A DNA stretch of 64,000 bases from Symsagittifera roscoffensis (GCF_963678635.1 NC_087062.1:26126833-26190832), one strand, 5' to 3'; shown: positions 20,316-29,907, counted from the first letter of the stretch. Notes: generated by a model from the sequence alone, not told the origin. Numbers and translations are program-made.

Positions 20316-21452
20316 CAATTCAAAAATCCATCAAAAATTGCTACCCAACAGTCACAGAATCAGTCTTCACCGACATCATCCCAAGATAACCCAACACCAC
20401 CTTCAACTACTCAAAATCCTCAAACATCTACACGAATTTCTTTTCAAGATAATCCATACACTTTTGAAGAACGGCACGCTCGTTTATCTGAACCACTAGA
20501 ACCAGTTCAACGACAAGCATCTCTAAGTGAACCAACATATAATCTTTACCCAACACTACCACAAGAACTAAGTAGAATACGAAACCTTAGTCAAAACCAA
20601 AACACAACAGAAATAAATAGACAAATTATACATCCTCGACGAAATAGAAATTTTCAAACTCCCCGAGTTCATTTCGAAATACCTCAATCACCATCACAAA
20701 CCACTCCAGAAAACACCACTGGTATCACACCAGAAACTCCTACACTTTTTTCACAACGAAGCACTTCAAGTCTACCTTCAGACTACTTAGGTTCAACACC
20801 AACATCTGAACAAGCACGAGAAAATCCTTTTAACCCCCCAAACCTAACATCACGACTGCCATATTGGACTACACATTCATTTACACAAGGTGAACCAAAT
20901 TTAGTCAATGACCCCATAGATATTTCGACGGATACAACAACATCCTCATCACTACCAGAAACATTATCACTACCATCAACACCATCAATAAGCCAATTTT
21001 CACCACCACCCTTTAACTTAAATTTTCCAAATAATCTCGACGCCAGATATCGAGAACAATCATCAATAAATATTCCTTTAAGACTAGATTGGAATACATT
21101 CACAGCACCTCCACCATTATTTGGACAACATCAAGAAAGTAACCGCCTTCATAACTGGGCACTTAATAGATTACAATATCGCCAAGATATTCATAACGAT
21201 ATCCGTGATCACAATATTCAAATACTCCAACAAAACAGTTTACAATTAAAGTTTGAAATCACAGTTAAGTTAAATAACATTACCCAACATCCCTACCCAT
21301 TAAATCCACCTAACATAACAGCTCAATCACTACCACCACCGTTTATAACTACTGAAGTAATATATAAATACGACAGATACACCAAAAACACAATTGGTTA
21401 CATTACATTTTATAACCCATACTCAGGATTATCGTACACATGTATATTCTAA
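20316..21452 (+). CDS. 378-codon open frame without any AUG (accessory ORF X)
   Basis: The frame is open from just after TAA at 20313-20315 to TAA at 21450-21452. I read it codon by codon and found no in-frame ATG. The product would be rich in Pro, Ser, Thr and Gln in its first two thirds (for example SPSQTTPENTTGITPETPT). A more ordered C-terminal part follows, starting at about DLNFPNNLDARY-type sequence and containing LNWALNRLQYRQDIHNDI-like residues. Its end overlaps the env start by 13 nt. Codon use matches the neighbouring ORFs. It must be made by splicing onto an upstream AUG, by a non-AUG start, or by recoding. No homologue was recognised. Confidence 0.6.
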   Translation, partial: QFKNPSKIATQQSQNQSSPTSSQDNPTPPSTTQNPQTSTRISFQDNPYTFEERHARLSEPLEPVQRQASLSEPTYNLYPTLPQELSRIRNLSQNQNTTEINRQIIHPRRNRNFQTPRVHFEIPQSPSQTTPENTTGITPETPTLFSQRSTSSLPSDYLGSTPTSEQARENPFNPPNLTSRLPYWTTHSFTQGEPNLVNDPIDISTDTTTSSSLPETLSLPSTPSISQFSPPPFNLNFPNNLDARYREQSSINIPLRLDWNTFTAPPPLFGQHQESNRLHNWALNRLQYRQDIHNDIRDHNIQILQQNSLQLKFEITVKLNNITQHPYPLNPPNITAQSLPPPFITTEVIYKYDRYTKNTIGYITFYNPYSGLSYTCIF

Positions 21453-24058
21453 AATTATTAATTTTTCTCCAACTCCTTTTTCTAGTAACCTCAAATCAAA
21501 ACATAAACCCTTCCCCTCGTACAGGACCACAAGATTTATTAGTAACACATTACGATTGTGAAGAAAATGAACAAAAAACACTACATAAATATGCAATAAA
21601 TCAAGTATCACAATGTGAAACAGAACCACAAGCTATAGAAACCACAGATATAATAGCAACACTCTATTCAAAAGCCCGAGCAACAACAGTTACAGGTTAT
21701 AAATTCACAGCGACATTTTCCGAAAAGAAAGTACATTGTTCACAAGTCTCCAACGGCAACAAAAACCGACTTGACCATGAATCATTCTATCAAAGTAATA
21801 TAGAACGTCTTTTACATCTCAATCCCGACGATTGTAAAAATGAATTACTTAGACTAAACATCACACAAAATAAAAATTCCCAAAGAAAATTAGTTAATTT
21901 TCAAGTTTTTTCAGACTCTGTACATCAATCACAACTTGAAAGACACCAAGGACATATAAAACTAGACGAAAAATACCCGTATAACGGCGCACACGGACGA
22001 TTAACCTATGACCTACATGATAAACATTGGATACCACACATTGGTATAAATAACCCATCAAACTGCAAAGCAGACACGAAAAATAAAGGATACCAAGAAA
22101 TAATGTTTTTCGATTGGAAAATACAACTCGAAAAAATACAACTCACACGAGATTTATCTGATAATACAATGATCTATCAAGGAATCCGACTACCTTGTAA
22201 AAATGATCAAGGATATTGCGACCCTACAACAAGAACACAAGCAACAATTGTTTGGTTCCCCGAAGATACATGTACAACATTTCAAGTAGCAAAAATACAC
22301 GCTCGTATGATAAAATTTCACGAAAAATATTTTATACAATCAATTCCATATGAACAAGTCCATCCATCACGCAAACTAAGTTCCGATTTTAGAAACATAG
22401 ACAATATAGAAAATAAATTGACACGTTTTCAAATATATCAAGAAACAGAACTTGCATGTAAATACAGGAATCCACTTCACAGAACACAATACTCTGAAAT
22501 ATTAGTTGAATACGAAAAAGGATTCGACATGACCACTGGAAAAGTAAAAATCGACCCATATGCCACAGGTCATCCTCCAAACGAAGGAACATCCTATATA
22601 CCAGTTAATTTTGAAAAAAGCAACGGACAACCTGGTGGACATCTAAAACCTTATGACACCAGAAGCACACGCTTACAAGAATTATCACTAATGAATACTA
22701 CATATTTCGGTAATATCCACTATGATATTCATTTAGATATGAAACTAGATTATACAATTAGCCGAATTTTTCAAGAAATGTCACTCTCCGAATTAGAAAC
22801 ACTACACCAACTATGCGAATTAGAACGAACACAAATATTACAATCACTTGCACTAGCAGTATTAAAAATACCCTATGCAGGATACTTATTATCAGGAAAT
22901 AGATCAAATTTTTTAGACTACGAAGGAAACATCTTATGGTTTTATACTTGTACCAAAAAAGTATCACCACTATACGTTTTTGAAGATAAACGATGTTATA
23001 AAAGAATCCCTATCTTTTATAAGAATAAAGTACATTTCGTGGATACACTTTCACGAAGAACCTATTTCTGGGATACCGCAGTCCCATGTGGATCAGAAAA
23101 TAGCCACAATGTAGTACAACTAAACCCTGATGAAAATAAATATTATCTTCTCACTCCATATCCCACATTAATGCAATCACTCAAAAAATTTTCACCAGAA
23201 AGCATTCGCGCTATCGCTCGAAACCCAAATATAGACTTACAATCAATAGGAATCTATTCAAAATCAGATATTCAGCATCACATTAGAACACAACAATTCC
23301 AAGAATTATTAACACAAATGGACACTATACAAAGACAATCAATTGACCAAAATCTACGCAAACTTGCAGAAACCGCAGGTTTTGCCGATATCTACACACA
23401 AGACTATAGCGGATATTTTAAAGACATTAAAGATTATATATATCTAAACGGCGAAAAATACCGTCCCCAAGATATATCACCAATCAACATTTTTAGCTTT
23501 GTTACACTCAAAAATGAGATCCTCGATTTTCTAGGATGGCCCTACTACATCTTAGAAAAATTGACTATTTTATACGCAATGTTTAACTTTATTGGATTTC
23601 TTTTCTCACTCTTAAAAGGAATCTACAATACATGTGCTATACACACACAAGTAAACAGACAAGCAAGCGTAGCACGCATACTCTTTGCAGGATTTTTTGG
23701 AATTTTTTCCACATCTATCAACAAAATTCTTTTAGACGCACAAATAAAAGAATATAACACAAAAATAACAACACGACAAAATACATACGACGAAGAACAT
23801 AACAATGTAGACATAACGCCAACGGCACCACAATTACCACCCCTACCAAATAACCATCCACTATCCCTAGTCCCACGAAATTTTCGACATTTAGCAATCA
23901 CACATAATCCAAATTTTCGACTCAATACATCGCAAAGTCCCGTCCAACATATAATGACACATCAATCACAAGATGATAATACTTATGAACAAATTATTGA
24001 ACAGCCCCATACCACCGCTTTTCAATCTCAAAATAATAATTTTTTTAGCCCACGATGA
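21440..24058 (+). CDS. env: Envelope-like transmembrane glycoprotein, 872 aa
   Basis: A signal peptide at residues 1-18 (MYILKLLIFLQLLFLVTS) starts a Cys-rich ectodomain of about 690 residues. Hydrophobic segments at about 692-730 (within WPYYILEKLTILYAMFNFIG) and 742-765 (ILFAGFFGIFSTSINKILL) could anchor it. A tail of about 105 residues follows, with a PTAPQLPPLPNN stretch. The early pattern HYDCEE, then YAINQVSQCE, then VTGYKF, then KKVHCS resembles the N-termini of chuvirus-type glycoproteins, which other LTR elements have captured. That relation is inference from pattern only. It would mediate attachment and fusion if functional. The frame is intact, and its stop overlaps the next start as ATGA. 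Confidence 0.78.
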   Translation: MYILKLLIFLQLLFLVTSNQNINPSPRTGPQDLLVTHYDCEENEQKTLHKYAINQVSQCETEPQAIETTDIIATLYSKARATTVTGYKFTATFSEKKVHCSQVSNGNKNRLDHESFYQSNIERLLHLNPDDCKNELLRLNITQNKNSQRKLVNFQVFSDSVHQSQLERHQGHIKLDEKYPYNGAHGRLTYDLHDKHWIPHIGINNPSNCKADTKNKGYQEIMFFDWKIQLEKIQLTRDLSDNTMIYQGIRLPCKNDQGYCDPTTRTQATIVWFPEDTCTTFQVAKIHARMIKFHEKYFIQSIPYEQVHPSRKLSSDFRNIDNIENKLTRFQIYQETELACKYRNPLHRTQYSEILVEYEKGFDMTTGKVKIDPYATGHPPNEGTSYIPVNFEKSNGQPGGHLKPYDTRSTRLQELSLMNTTYFGNIHYDIHLDMKLDYTISRIFQEMSLSELETLHQLCELERTQILQSLALAVLKIPYAGYLLSGNRSNFLDYEGNILWFYTCTKKVSPLYVFEDKRCYKRIPIFYKNKVHFVDTLSRRTYFWDTAVPCGSENSHNVVQLNPDENKYYLLTPYPTLMQSLKKFSPESIRAIARNPNIDLQSIGIYSKSDIQHHIRTQQFQELLTQMDTIQRQSIDQNLRKLAETAGFADIYTQDYSGYFKDIKDYIYLNGEKYRPQDISPINIFSFVTLKNEILDFLGWPYYILEKLTILYAMFNFIGFLFSLLKGIYNTCAIHTQVNRQASVARILFAGFFGIFSTSINKILLDAQIKEYNTKITTRQNTYDEEHNNVDITPTAPQLPPLPNNHPLSLVPRNFRHLAITHNPNFRLNTSQSPVQHIMTHQSQDDNTYEQIIEQPHTTAFQSQNNNFFSPR

Positions 24059-25854
24059 GCCGCCAACTTGGATCACTACACCGATCAAATTCCCATCCAA
24101 CCAATCTTACCTCTCCAATCCCAATCATACCACTTTTTGCTTTTCCGCCACCCGATTTTCCATCTAGCAATGTAACATCAGGCATGAATTCCGACACTAA
24201 CTCACATATTTCAGTTTTATACTCCATCTCACAGCTAAATAACCCGAATATTGAAACCCCCGATGAATTTGCCGACTCAGAACCATCCCCATCCAATAAT
24301 TTTCATAACCCTTCTAATTTTTCTCAACCTCCTTTTCAACCCATATTGTCCAATAACCCTGACCCAATCACTCCGACACCCTCTTATGCTTCCCAAGTTA
24401 CCCCAACCTACTCCTCATACCATTCTGACCAATCATCTCATTCTCCAGACACCCCCCGAATCTCCCCAGAGCTAGATAATTTTATTACCCTCCAACAGCA
24501 ACCCTACCACCTTAACACCCCGACCATAAACCAAATCTCCTCCACTACAAATTCATCCAATCCCCCTACACCCTCTTCAAATTATACTGAATCATTAACA
24601 CCATCATCCACATCCACTATATCTTCACTAAACACTAATAGAGCTTACCGCACTTTTAAAAGAAAATTCCCCAACCATCCTTTCCCAGCAAAACCAGGAA
24701 CAGCCCGTGAATACATCAACCACCCCCAGCATACTAACACTAAAGAATTTTTAGCTATCACCTTACCCTCGTTTCCACAATACACCTTAAACACCCCTCA
24801 CGACGCTAACGAAACACGCAACTTTGTAGATGAATACGTTTTAATGCCCACTCTCTCTTGGACCTCATACTATCATTTCACTAACCCTCTTTGCTTACCT
24901 TTATCCAGCACTTCCATCGATATAGACCGAAACAAAGACATGCTATATCAACTAACTACACCACTAACCGCTAGACAGTTTACTTACGTTGGATATAAAA
25001 AATCACTAAAAATACACACTGCACCTAGAGCTAATGAATATACACTAGAATACTACGATCACAACATCATTAGAGCTAACCAAGATCAATTCTTAGACGA
25101 CGATCGCTTCGCTAATCCACAAATCACCGAGAAATTTTTCATCAAGACACCATATATATTTACACTAAACATCTTCGACCGCAAGTTTGATCACATTATT
25201 TCAGAAGCACTAACAGACACACAAGCATACGAAAGTTTTAAAGAACGCTTCCAAATCTTTTCACTAACCTTTCATTTCCTTGCACCACACGAAAGAGATT
25301 TGCACTGCTCACATGATATTATGTTGCGCACTAAACAAACACATACATACAGTTACTATCGTTTCATCCAAAATCACTTTGACCTCCACACACCCTCTAG
25401 ACAACCACACCATCGTTTTCAATTCATCAATTCAAAATACACTTCACCGTATTTCCTAAATTTCACATATTGTATTAAAGAAACTAACCTCCATGGTATT
25501 CTTCGTAATTATGACCCCATAACCCAAATGTACATTTTCTGCCCCATCACCAAGACCTTCAACGCCGAAGAATCCCGACCCTTCCTTATCCCGCACGAGT
25601 TCCTGCAACCTATAGAAATCCCAATTTTAGAATTCATCCACAACACTAAATTTAACCACAAATTATATAACTTAATCCAAAACACACCTTATGAGTTTGC
25701 AGTAGGCACTGAAGAACTAACCACTATTAAGGCACTTCAATTGCTTTGGCCACTGCTTCAGACTAAAAATATCATCCGCATTCTAGCTAAACTACTCACA
25801 ACTTCAGAACTAATTCACGACATCTTCCCCCACGGTTTTTTCCCCGACGACTAA
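24055..25854 (+). CDS. 599-aa accessory protein of unknown function
   Basis: Its ATG overlaps the env stop (ATGA at 24055-24058). Residues 1-200 are disordered, rich in Ser, Pro, Thr and Asn. A basic patch (RAYRTFKRKFPNH) follows near 200, then a compact-looking domain of about 370 residues with many aromatic residues (for example YVGYKKSLKIHTAPRANEY, FSLTFHFLAPHERDLHCSH). There is no signal peptide or clear membrane span, so it is probably intracellular. Its codon use has more C in the third position than pol does, suggesting a different origin. No family was recognised. A perfect splice donor (CAG/GTAAGT) follows its stop by three bases. Confidence 0.65.
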   Translation: MSRQLGSLHRSNSHPTNLTSPIPIIPLFAFPPPDFPSSNVTSGMNSDTNSHISVLYSISQLNNPNIETPDEFADSEPSPSNNFHNPSNFSQPPFQPILSNNPDPITPTPSYASQVTPTYSSYHSDQSSHSPDTPRISPELDNFITLQQQPYHLNTPTINQISSTTNSSNPPTPSSNYTESLTPSSTSTISSLNTNRAYRTFKRKFPNHPFPAKPGTAREYINHPQHTNTKEFLAITLPSFPQYTLNTPHDANETRNFVDEYVLMPTLSWTSYYHFTNPLCLPLSSTSIDIDRNKDMLYQLTTPLTARQFTYVGYKKSLKIHTAPRANEYTLEYYDHNIIRANQDQFLDDDRFANPQITEKFFIKTPYIFTLNIFDRKFDHIISEALTDTQAYESFKERFQIFSLTFHFLAPHERDLHCSHDIMLRTKQTHTYSYYRFIQNHFDLHTPSRQPHHRFQFINSKYTSPYFLNFTYCIKETNLHGILRNYDPITQMYIFCPITKTFNAEESRPFLIPHEFLQPIEIPILEFIHNTKFNHKLYNLIQNTPYEFAVGTEELTTIKALQLLWPLLQTKNIIRILAKLLTTSELIHDIFPHGFFPDD

Positions 25855-25857
25855 CAG

Positions 25858-26237
25858 GTAAGTATGAATTAAATGAATATTACTAACTAATTAAAATATT
25901 AAAAAACTCACCATTCTTTATTCATGTTTTCTTTAGATTTTTAGCCTTCATCCTCGATCATCTGAAAAATTCACAAAAGAAAAATAAAAAATAGCAAACT
26001 TCTTCAAAACTGTTTAAGACCCTATTAAACTTTTGCACCAACAATTAAATAAATATAATACCAATGCAGTAAATTAATTTATAAAATTTTCCCCCAAAAG
26101 CAGTAAATCTAATTATGATGAAAATTTGTACCTTAAAATTCCCCCATAACTAGCAGTAAATTTCCAAATTCCATGCAGTAAATTAATAAAATGCAATTGC
26201 AGTACTAACCTTTTCATATTTTCATTCATTTGCACAG
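25858..26237 (+). other. Predicted 3'-UTR intron of the retroelement
   Basis: The donor CAG/GTAAGTATG is at 25858, three bases after the ORF599 stop. The best acceptor is TTCATTTGCACAG at 26237, after a T-rich tract. It may regulate export or subgenomic RNA. The interval also contains four copies of GCAGTAAAT (about 26060-26185) and two runs ending in CCCCC. Confidence 0.4.
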
Positions 26238-27469
26238 AAATTCTATCCACACTCGCACAGCTCGCCCACAAAGAATTGTTTAAAATAATGAATTTCAGTT
26301 TCAAGTTTTCACACTCAACAACTCTAACATATAATAACATGTTTCAAACTTTCCTTTAACCCGGTTGGAAAGGAATCATATACTAAACAAAACTAACCAA
26401 CGCAGCTTACTAAATACCACAAATCATAGAATAACAGCATGACTAAGAAAAGGAAACCAACGGTACCCAAACCGGATTAACCCAGTTTAAAATTGGATAA
26501 TTTATTCTTTTGAAGACTATTACAAAGTCTTAGAAAGAAATAATAAAACACAAAAAAGTCGAAAGACAAACCCATACCACAAACAATTTGATTTTTGAAA
26601 AAAGGACACAACCAACAAAACATAAGAAAAACCACAACAAACCCAACATAAAACGTTGTCACATAACAGGACCCCTCACAAAAACCGCATGAAATCATAC
26701 TCCCACTCCTGGCCTAACCCACCAGGAAGGACGTCCTGAGCATGCTCTATAGCCGGCCTAACCCACCGCGCTACATCCACGCTTTGTGACCACACCTTTA
26801 TTTTTAATAAGAGCTACTCAAGTGTGAGTAACTCTTCAAAATAACCGAACTAAAACAAAAAGCTTTTGTGAAAACAACTAACTAAAATCATTATTAAAAA
26901 ATATTAAACTAATAAAAGTTTTATAAAATATAAAATCACATGATGCAATATATAGATCAGAATACAACACCAAGGACGAACATCAAAAGACAAGACGACC
27001 CCACTACACTCGAGAGAGAATGACCAACTACAATCGATATGCCGCTCACAACCACAACTCAAAGGATTTAGAGTACGACTTGACCTCGCAGAAAAGGACT
27101 TCATTGAACTAGACCAATGACCACCTCGATGTTCAAGTATACGTACAGATCCGAGTAACCAGGCATCCCCTCCACGCACAATCTCCACGCCATTCCCAAG
27201 CTAGATCAGACACAAAAGAAGTTCTCCACGAAGAACAGAAAAACCTGACATAGCCAACCATTCTGAAATCAGATTTGAGTTTGTTGCAAAGACTTAGTCG
27301 TTGTCACTAGAAGACACAACGTCTTATGTCTCTAACTCCAGCTTCCTGGAACTTCTTTAACAAAAAAGGAAACAGAAGAAATAAGATGTTCGCCAAACAC
27401 CAACTTCCATCATCCATCCTTCGAATTGCAGAAGAACTATTCTAAAAAACTCTGTAAAACCCGGATGGG
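26238..27469 (+). other. 3' non-coding region of the retroelement
   Basis: About 1.2 kb with only short open runs on either strand. Both CCGGTTGGAAAGG-type and GGCCTAACCCACC-type sequences occur; GGCCTAACCCACC appears twice (near 26712 and 26756). No gene is supported. Confidence 0.4.
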
Positions 27470-27868
27470 TGGAACCTGATCTAAACTATATTTTATGATT
27501 GGATAAATTAAATGTTTTACCAATGTAAAGTATTTAATATTAACCAATCATGATCCATCTAACTAACAACCCACTTATTTGTAAGTGCTGAAGTTACTTG
27601 TAACTTCAGCACCAGAGAGATTTGAATTTAACTTAGAAATTAGTTGGACTCTCCCGAGCACTTCAGCAGCCGCAATAAACCAGTATACCCTAGATCTATT
27701 GAGCCTAGCAGAGACTAGTTAAACAACCTGAGACTAGATAGTATAAGAGTAAGATTAGGATCGGTATTAGACTAAGAAGTTGCACGAATCTATCCGGCCG
27801 AAAATAAGATAGCGTGACGAGCAGACGGTGTACCCTATCCGAAATTACTCTATGAGTTATACACTCCA
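27470..27868 (+). repeat. 3' LTR, 399 bp
   Basis: The same length as the 5' LTR and no mismatch noticed. The AATAAA is at 27674-27679 and the inverted repeat at 27585-27612. The sequence just upstream (GGATGGG) is only a weak purine tract. Four bases after its end comes TAACTCA, which also stands at the same offset after the 5' LTR. Confidence 0.92.
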
Positions 27869-29001
27869 GTCCTAACTCAATATCCGAAACAAAACAAGAC
27901 GGCTCGTATCAGGGCGAAGCCCTGGATGTTCCGACTGCCTTTTGAGTTTTACGGAGCAATAAAAAAATGTTGCCTAAACTCGTATAAAACTGAAGCAAAA
28001 AAAATCAAAAATTGTTAAAATTTGTTTCAAAACGGTTAAGATTTGATTCAAATTCGTTTTTAAGGCTATATTTTTGGATAAAAAGATATCGATTTAAACT
28101 TGATTCAAACAGGTTTTGTAAGACTTGGCTACCATATCTGTAAAAAATTGATTGGTATTTATATGTTGTCAAAATGGGCGGATTCAAGTTAAGATTATTA
28201 GACACTCAAACTGTTGCTCCGACCATTGAAAATGGGAAAAAAAGATTGTCGGCTGGAGTATTTTCATTTTCTTTTTCTCTCTTCGCTTTTCATTGTTTTC
28301 CACGCAAAACCAGGTACTAAATGTAGTAATCGGAATGGGTTGAATAATATAGCATAAAATACAATTTTTTTGTCAATAAATTCAAAACGTTGTCTCAGTG
28401 CCGAAAACACCGGTTAAAAGTTTATTGGTGTCAGTCTAATTTTGAGCAAGTAAACCGACCGAGTAGCGTTTGTATAAAAAAAATTAGTTATTTAGGCTAA
28501 AACAAACTTTTAGCTGCAGCAAAACATTTTTTTTTTCATGTATTGCACTGCAAAATACTCCATCAGACAAAAAATCTGAAACATTCACATACTTCAATTT
28601 CGAGGCAAGCATTTTTTTAGTAAATTTTCTACAATTTTCCCAAAATTTGATTGGTTTTTTTCACAAAGCTAAGTCTTTCTAATCTGCTGGATCTAAACTG
28701 TCTAGTTTGTAAAGTACCTTTTTTTGTAAGAAAAAAAGTGACTCAGTGTTACGTGGGTTGAGGTTCGCGTTTTATTTCTAGACAATTTTGTTTTGTTTTC
28801 AGATTTCGTAATTTATATTCAAAATTTTGCCAAATTGCGGCGTAAAACCTGGTGGCGACCAAACATTTTGAGTCTGGATCCGAAAGAGGCGCAATTTTTC
28901 AAATCTGAACATAAATCGCTGATCTCTACTCGGGTAAGAAGCAGCTTTTGGTGCGCTGATATCCTCTGTTTCTACAATTTGAAAAATGAAATTGACTTTA
29001 C
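27869..29001. other. Spacer between the retroelement and the VWA exon
   Basis: No supported gene. A perfect hairpin CAGGGC-GAA-GCCCTG is at 27910-27924, followed by GCAATAAAAAA near 27955. The rest is AT-rich intronic sequence. Confidence 0.4.
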
Positions 29002-29142
29002 TTGTTTTGTATGCTCTCCGACCCGTCGAGTATGAAAATGACGTCAGATGGCTGTTCCGCGCACACAAGACACTGAGACCCGAGAAGACCTTTGTTCTCG
29101 TCCAGTTTCTCCGAGGCATCTTTGAACTCATTTGAAAAACTT
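29002..29142 (-). CDS. VWA-domain protein, exon with the first metal-binding motif
   Basis: A minus-strand exon of 141 nt between the acceptor TTTTGTTTCAG (just above 29142) and the donor GTAAAG (starting at 29001). It translates as SFSNEFKDASEKLDENKG, then CLVCAEQPSDVIFILDGSESIQN. DVIFILDGSES is the classic first VWA strand with the DxSxS metal-binding motif. The exon ends two bases into a codon (AA), and the exon at 4245 begins with T, which completes an Asn and continues the fold. The preceding region with two cysteines is typical of a linker before the domain. Upstream exons, with a signal peptide if it is secreted, were not identified. A plus-strand open run across this exon is a shadow. 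Confidence 0.72.
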
Positions 29143-29455
29143 CTGAAACAAAATTTTAACAATAAACACACCTGAACGCAAAGTTCTCAACAACATTCAC
29201 GCAATCGAATCAGTAAAGTTAAGATGTCAGAATTACCACACGATTTTTTTGAAAAAATTGTGAGGAATAAGCAGATATATGGCTTTCAATTTTTCTGATA
29301 AATAATCTCTACTAACGCAACAGTTTTCTCGCCGAGATCATTCATTTTTGTCATCTGAATCCAAGTTCTCAGCTGTCCCTAAAACGCAGTTCATCAAATT
29401 ACAAGTTTATACGGCACAATGGTCACCATGATTCCGCCCACACACTTTTTTGAAG

Positions 29456-29573
29456 GCTGTAGAAAGTGGGGTAAGGTAAAAAGAGACTAGGGGATTATGC
29501 AGGCACACAGGAGAGTGAGCGGAACTTTCATTGGTACTACTTTTTTGAAAATCGGTGGAGTAGTTTTCGAGAA
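29456..29573 (+). repeat. Dispersed repeat, copy 1, split by the old gypsy element
   Basis: The block from GTAAGGTAAAAAGAGACTAG to TTTTCGAGAA matches 63226-63340 with many substitutions (GCAAAGTAAAAAGAGATTAG to TTTTGAGAA). The gypsy element's target duplication GAGAA lies at its end, so the element appears to have inserted into this repeat. Confidence 0.55.
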
Positions 29574-29907
29574 CGTGATTATCCCTAAATCTCATCTGAA
29601 AACGGAACTAATAAAACAATTGAATTAATAGTAAAGTTAAATAAGTAAATATGGATCATTGAATAGAAGGTCACTATATGCTTTCAATAGCTAACGAAGA
29701 ATGAGTCCTGGTTTTAGCGCCACCAAGCTGTTAGATCAATAGACATGATTGGCAGTATGATTTAGATCAATAGACATGATTTAGATCAATAGACATGATT
29801 GCGTCTCTAATTCGCATTAACCAAATGATCTCTAACATGATGTTAACATGATGCATAGTTCATTCTTTACGTCCTCTATCCTAGGTGGTCAACTCACTAC
29901 CACCACG
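29574..29907 (-). repeat. 3' LTR of the old gypsy element, 334 bp
   Basis: On the plus strand it matches 36447-36722 from TGATTATCCC to ACTACCACCAC. It is longer because ATTTAGATCAATAGACATG-type sequence occurs about three times here and once in the other LTR. Confidence 0.82.

Larger units (their letters stand above)
9011..27868 (+). mobile_element. 18.9-kb envelope-bearing Ty3/gypsy-like retrovirus-like element with a large 3' cassette
   Basis: It is bounded by two LTRs that are identical as far as I can see by eye. Its order is LTR, a long leader, a 155-aa ORF, gag-pro, pol, two small membrane ORFs, an AUG-less ORF, an env-like glycoprotein, a 599-aa ORF, a 3' region and the LTR. Pol has the domain order RT, RNase H, integrase, which with the GPY/F module places it in Ty3/gypsy. 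The coding strand is extremely poor in G and rich in A and C, unlike its flanks. All large frames are open, so it is young and possibly active. The bases flanking the two LTRs (ATAT left, GTCC right) do not match, so no target duplication is seen. Its length far exceeds the usual 5-10 kb for this class. Confidence 0.88.
4246..29000 (-). other. Predicted 24.8-kb intron of the VWA gene, loaded with mobile DNA
   Basis: It is bounded by the donor at 29000 and the acceptor at 4246, with compatible phase (2/1). It contains the B-A'-B' duplication, a diverged solo LTR and the complete 18.9-kb retroelement, which lies antisense to the gene. Without these insertions it would be only a few kb. That the two exons are joined is inferred from phase and from continuity of the VWA fold. 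No transcript was seen. Confidence 0.6.

Noticed and set aside
28793..29035. Plus-strand ORF across the VWA exon
   Set aside because: It is antisense to an exon with clear VWA motif and splice sites.
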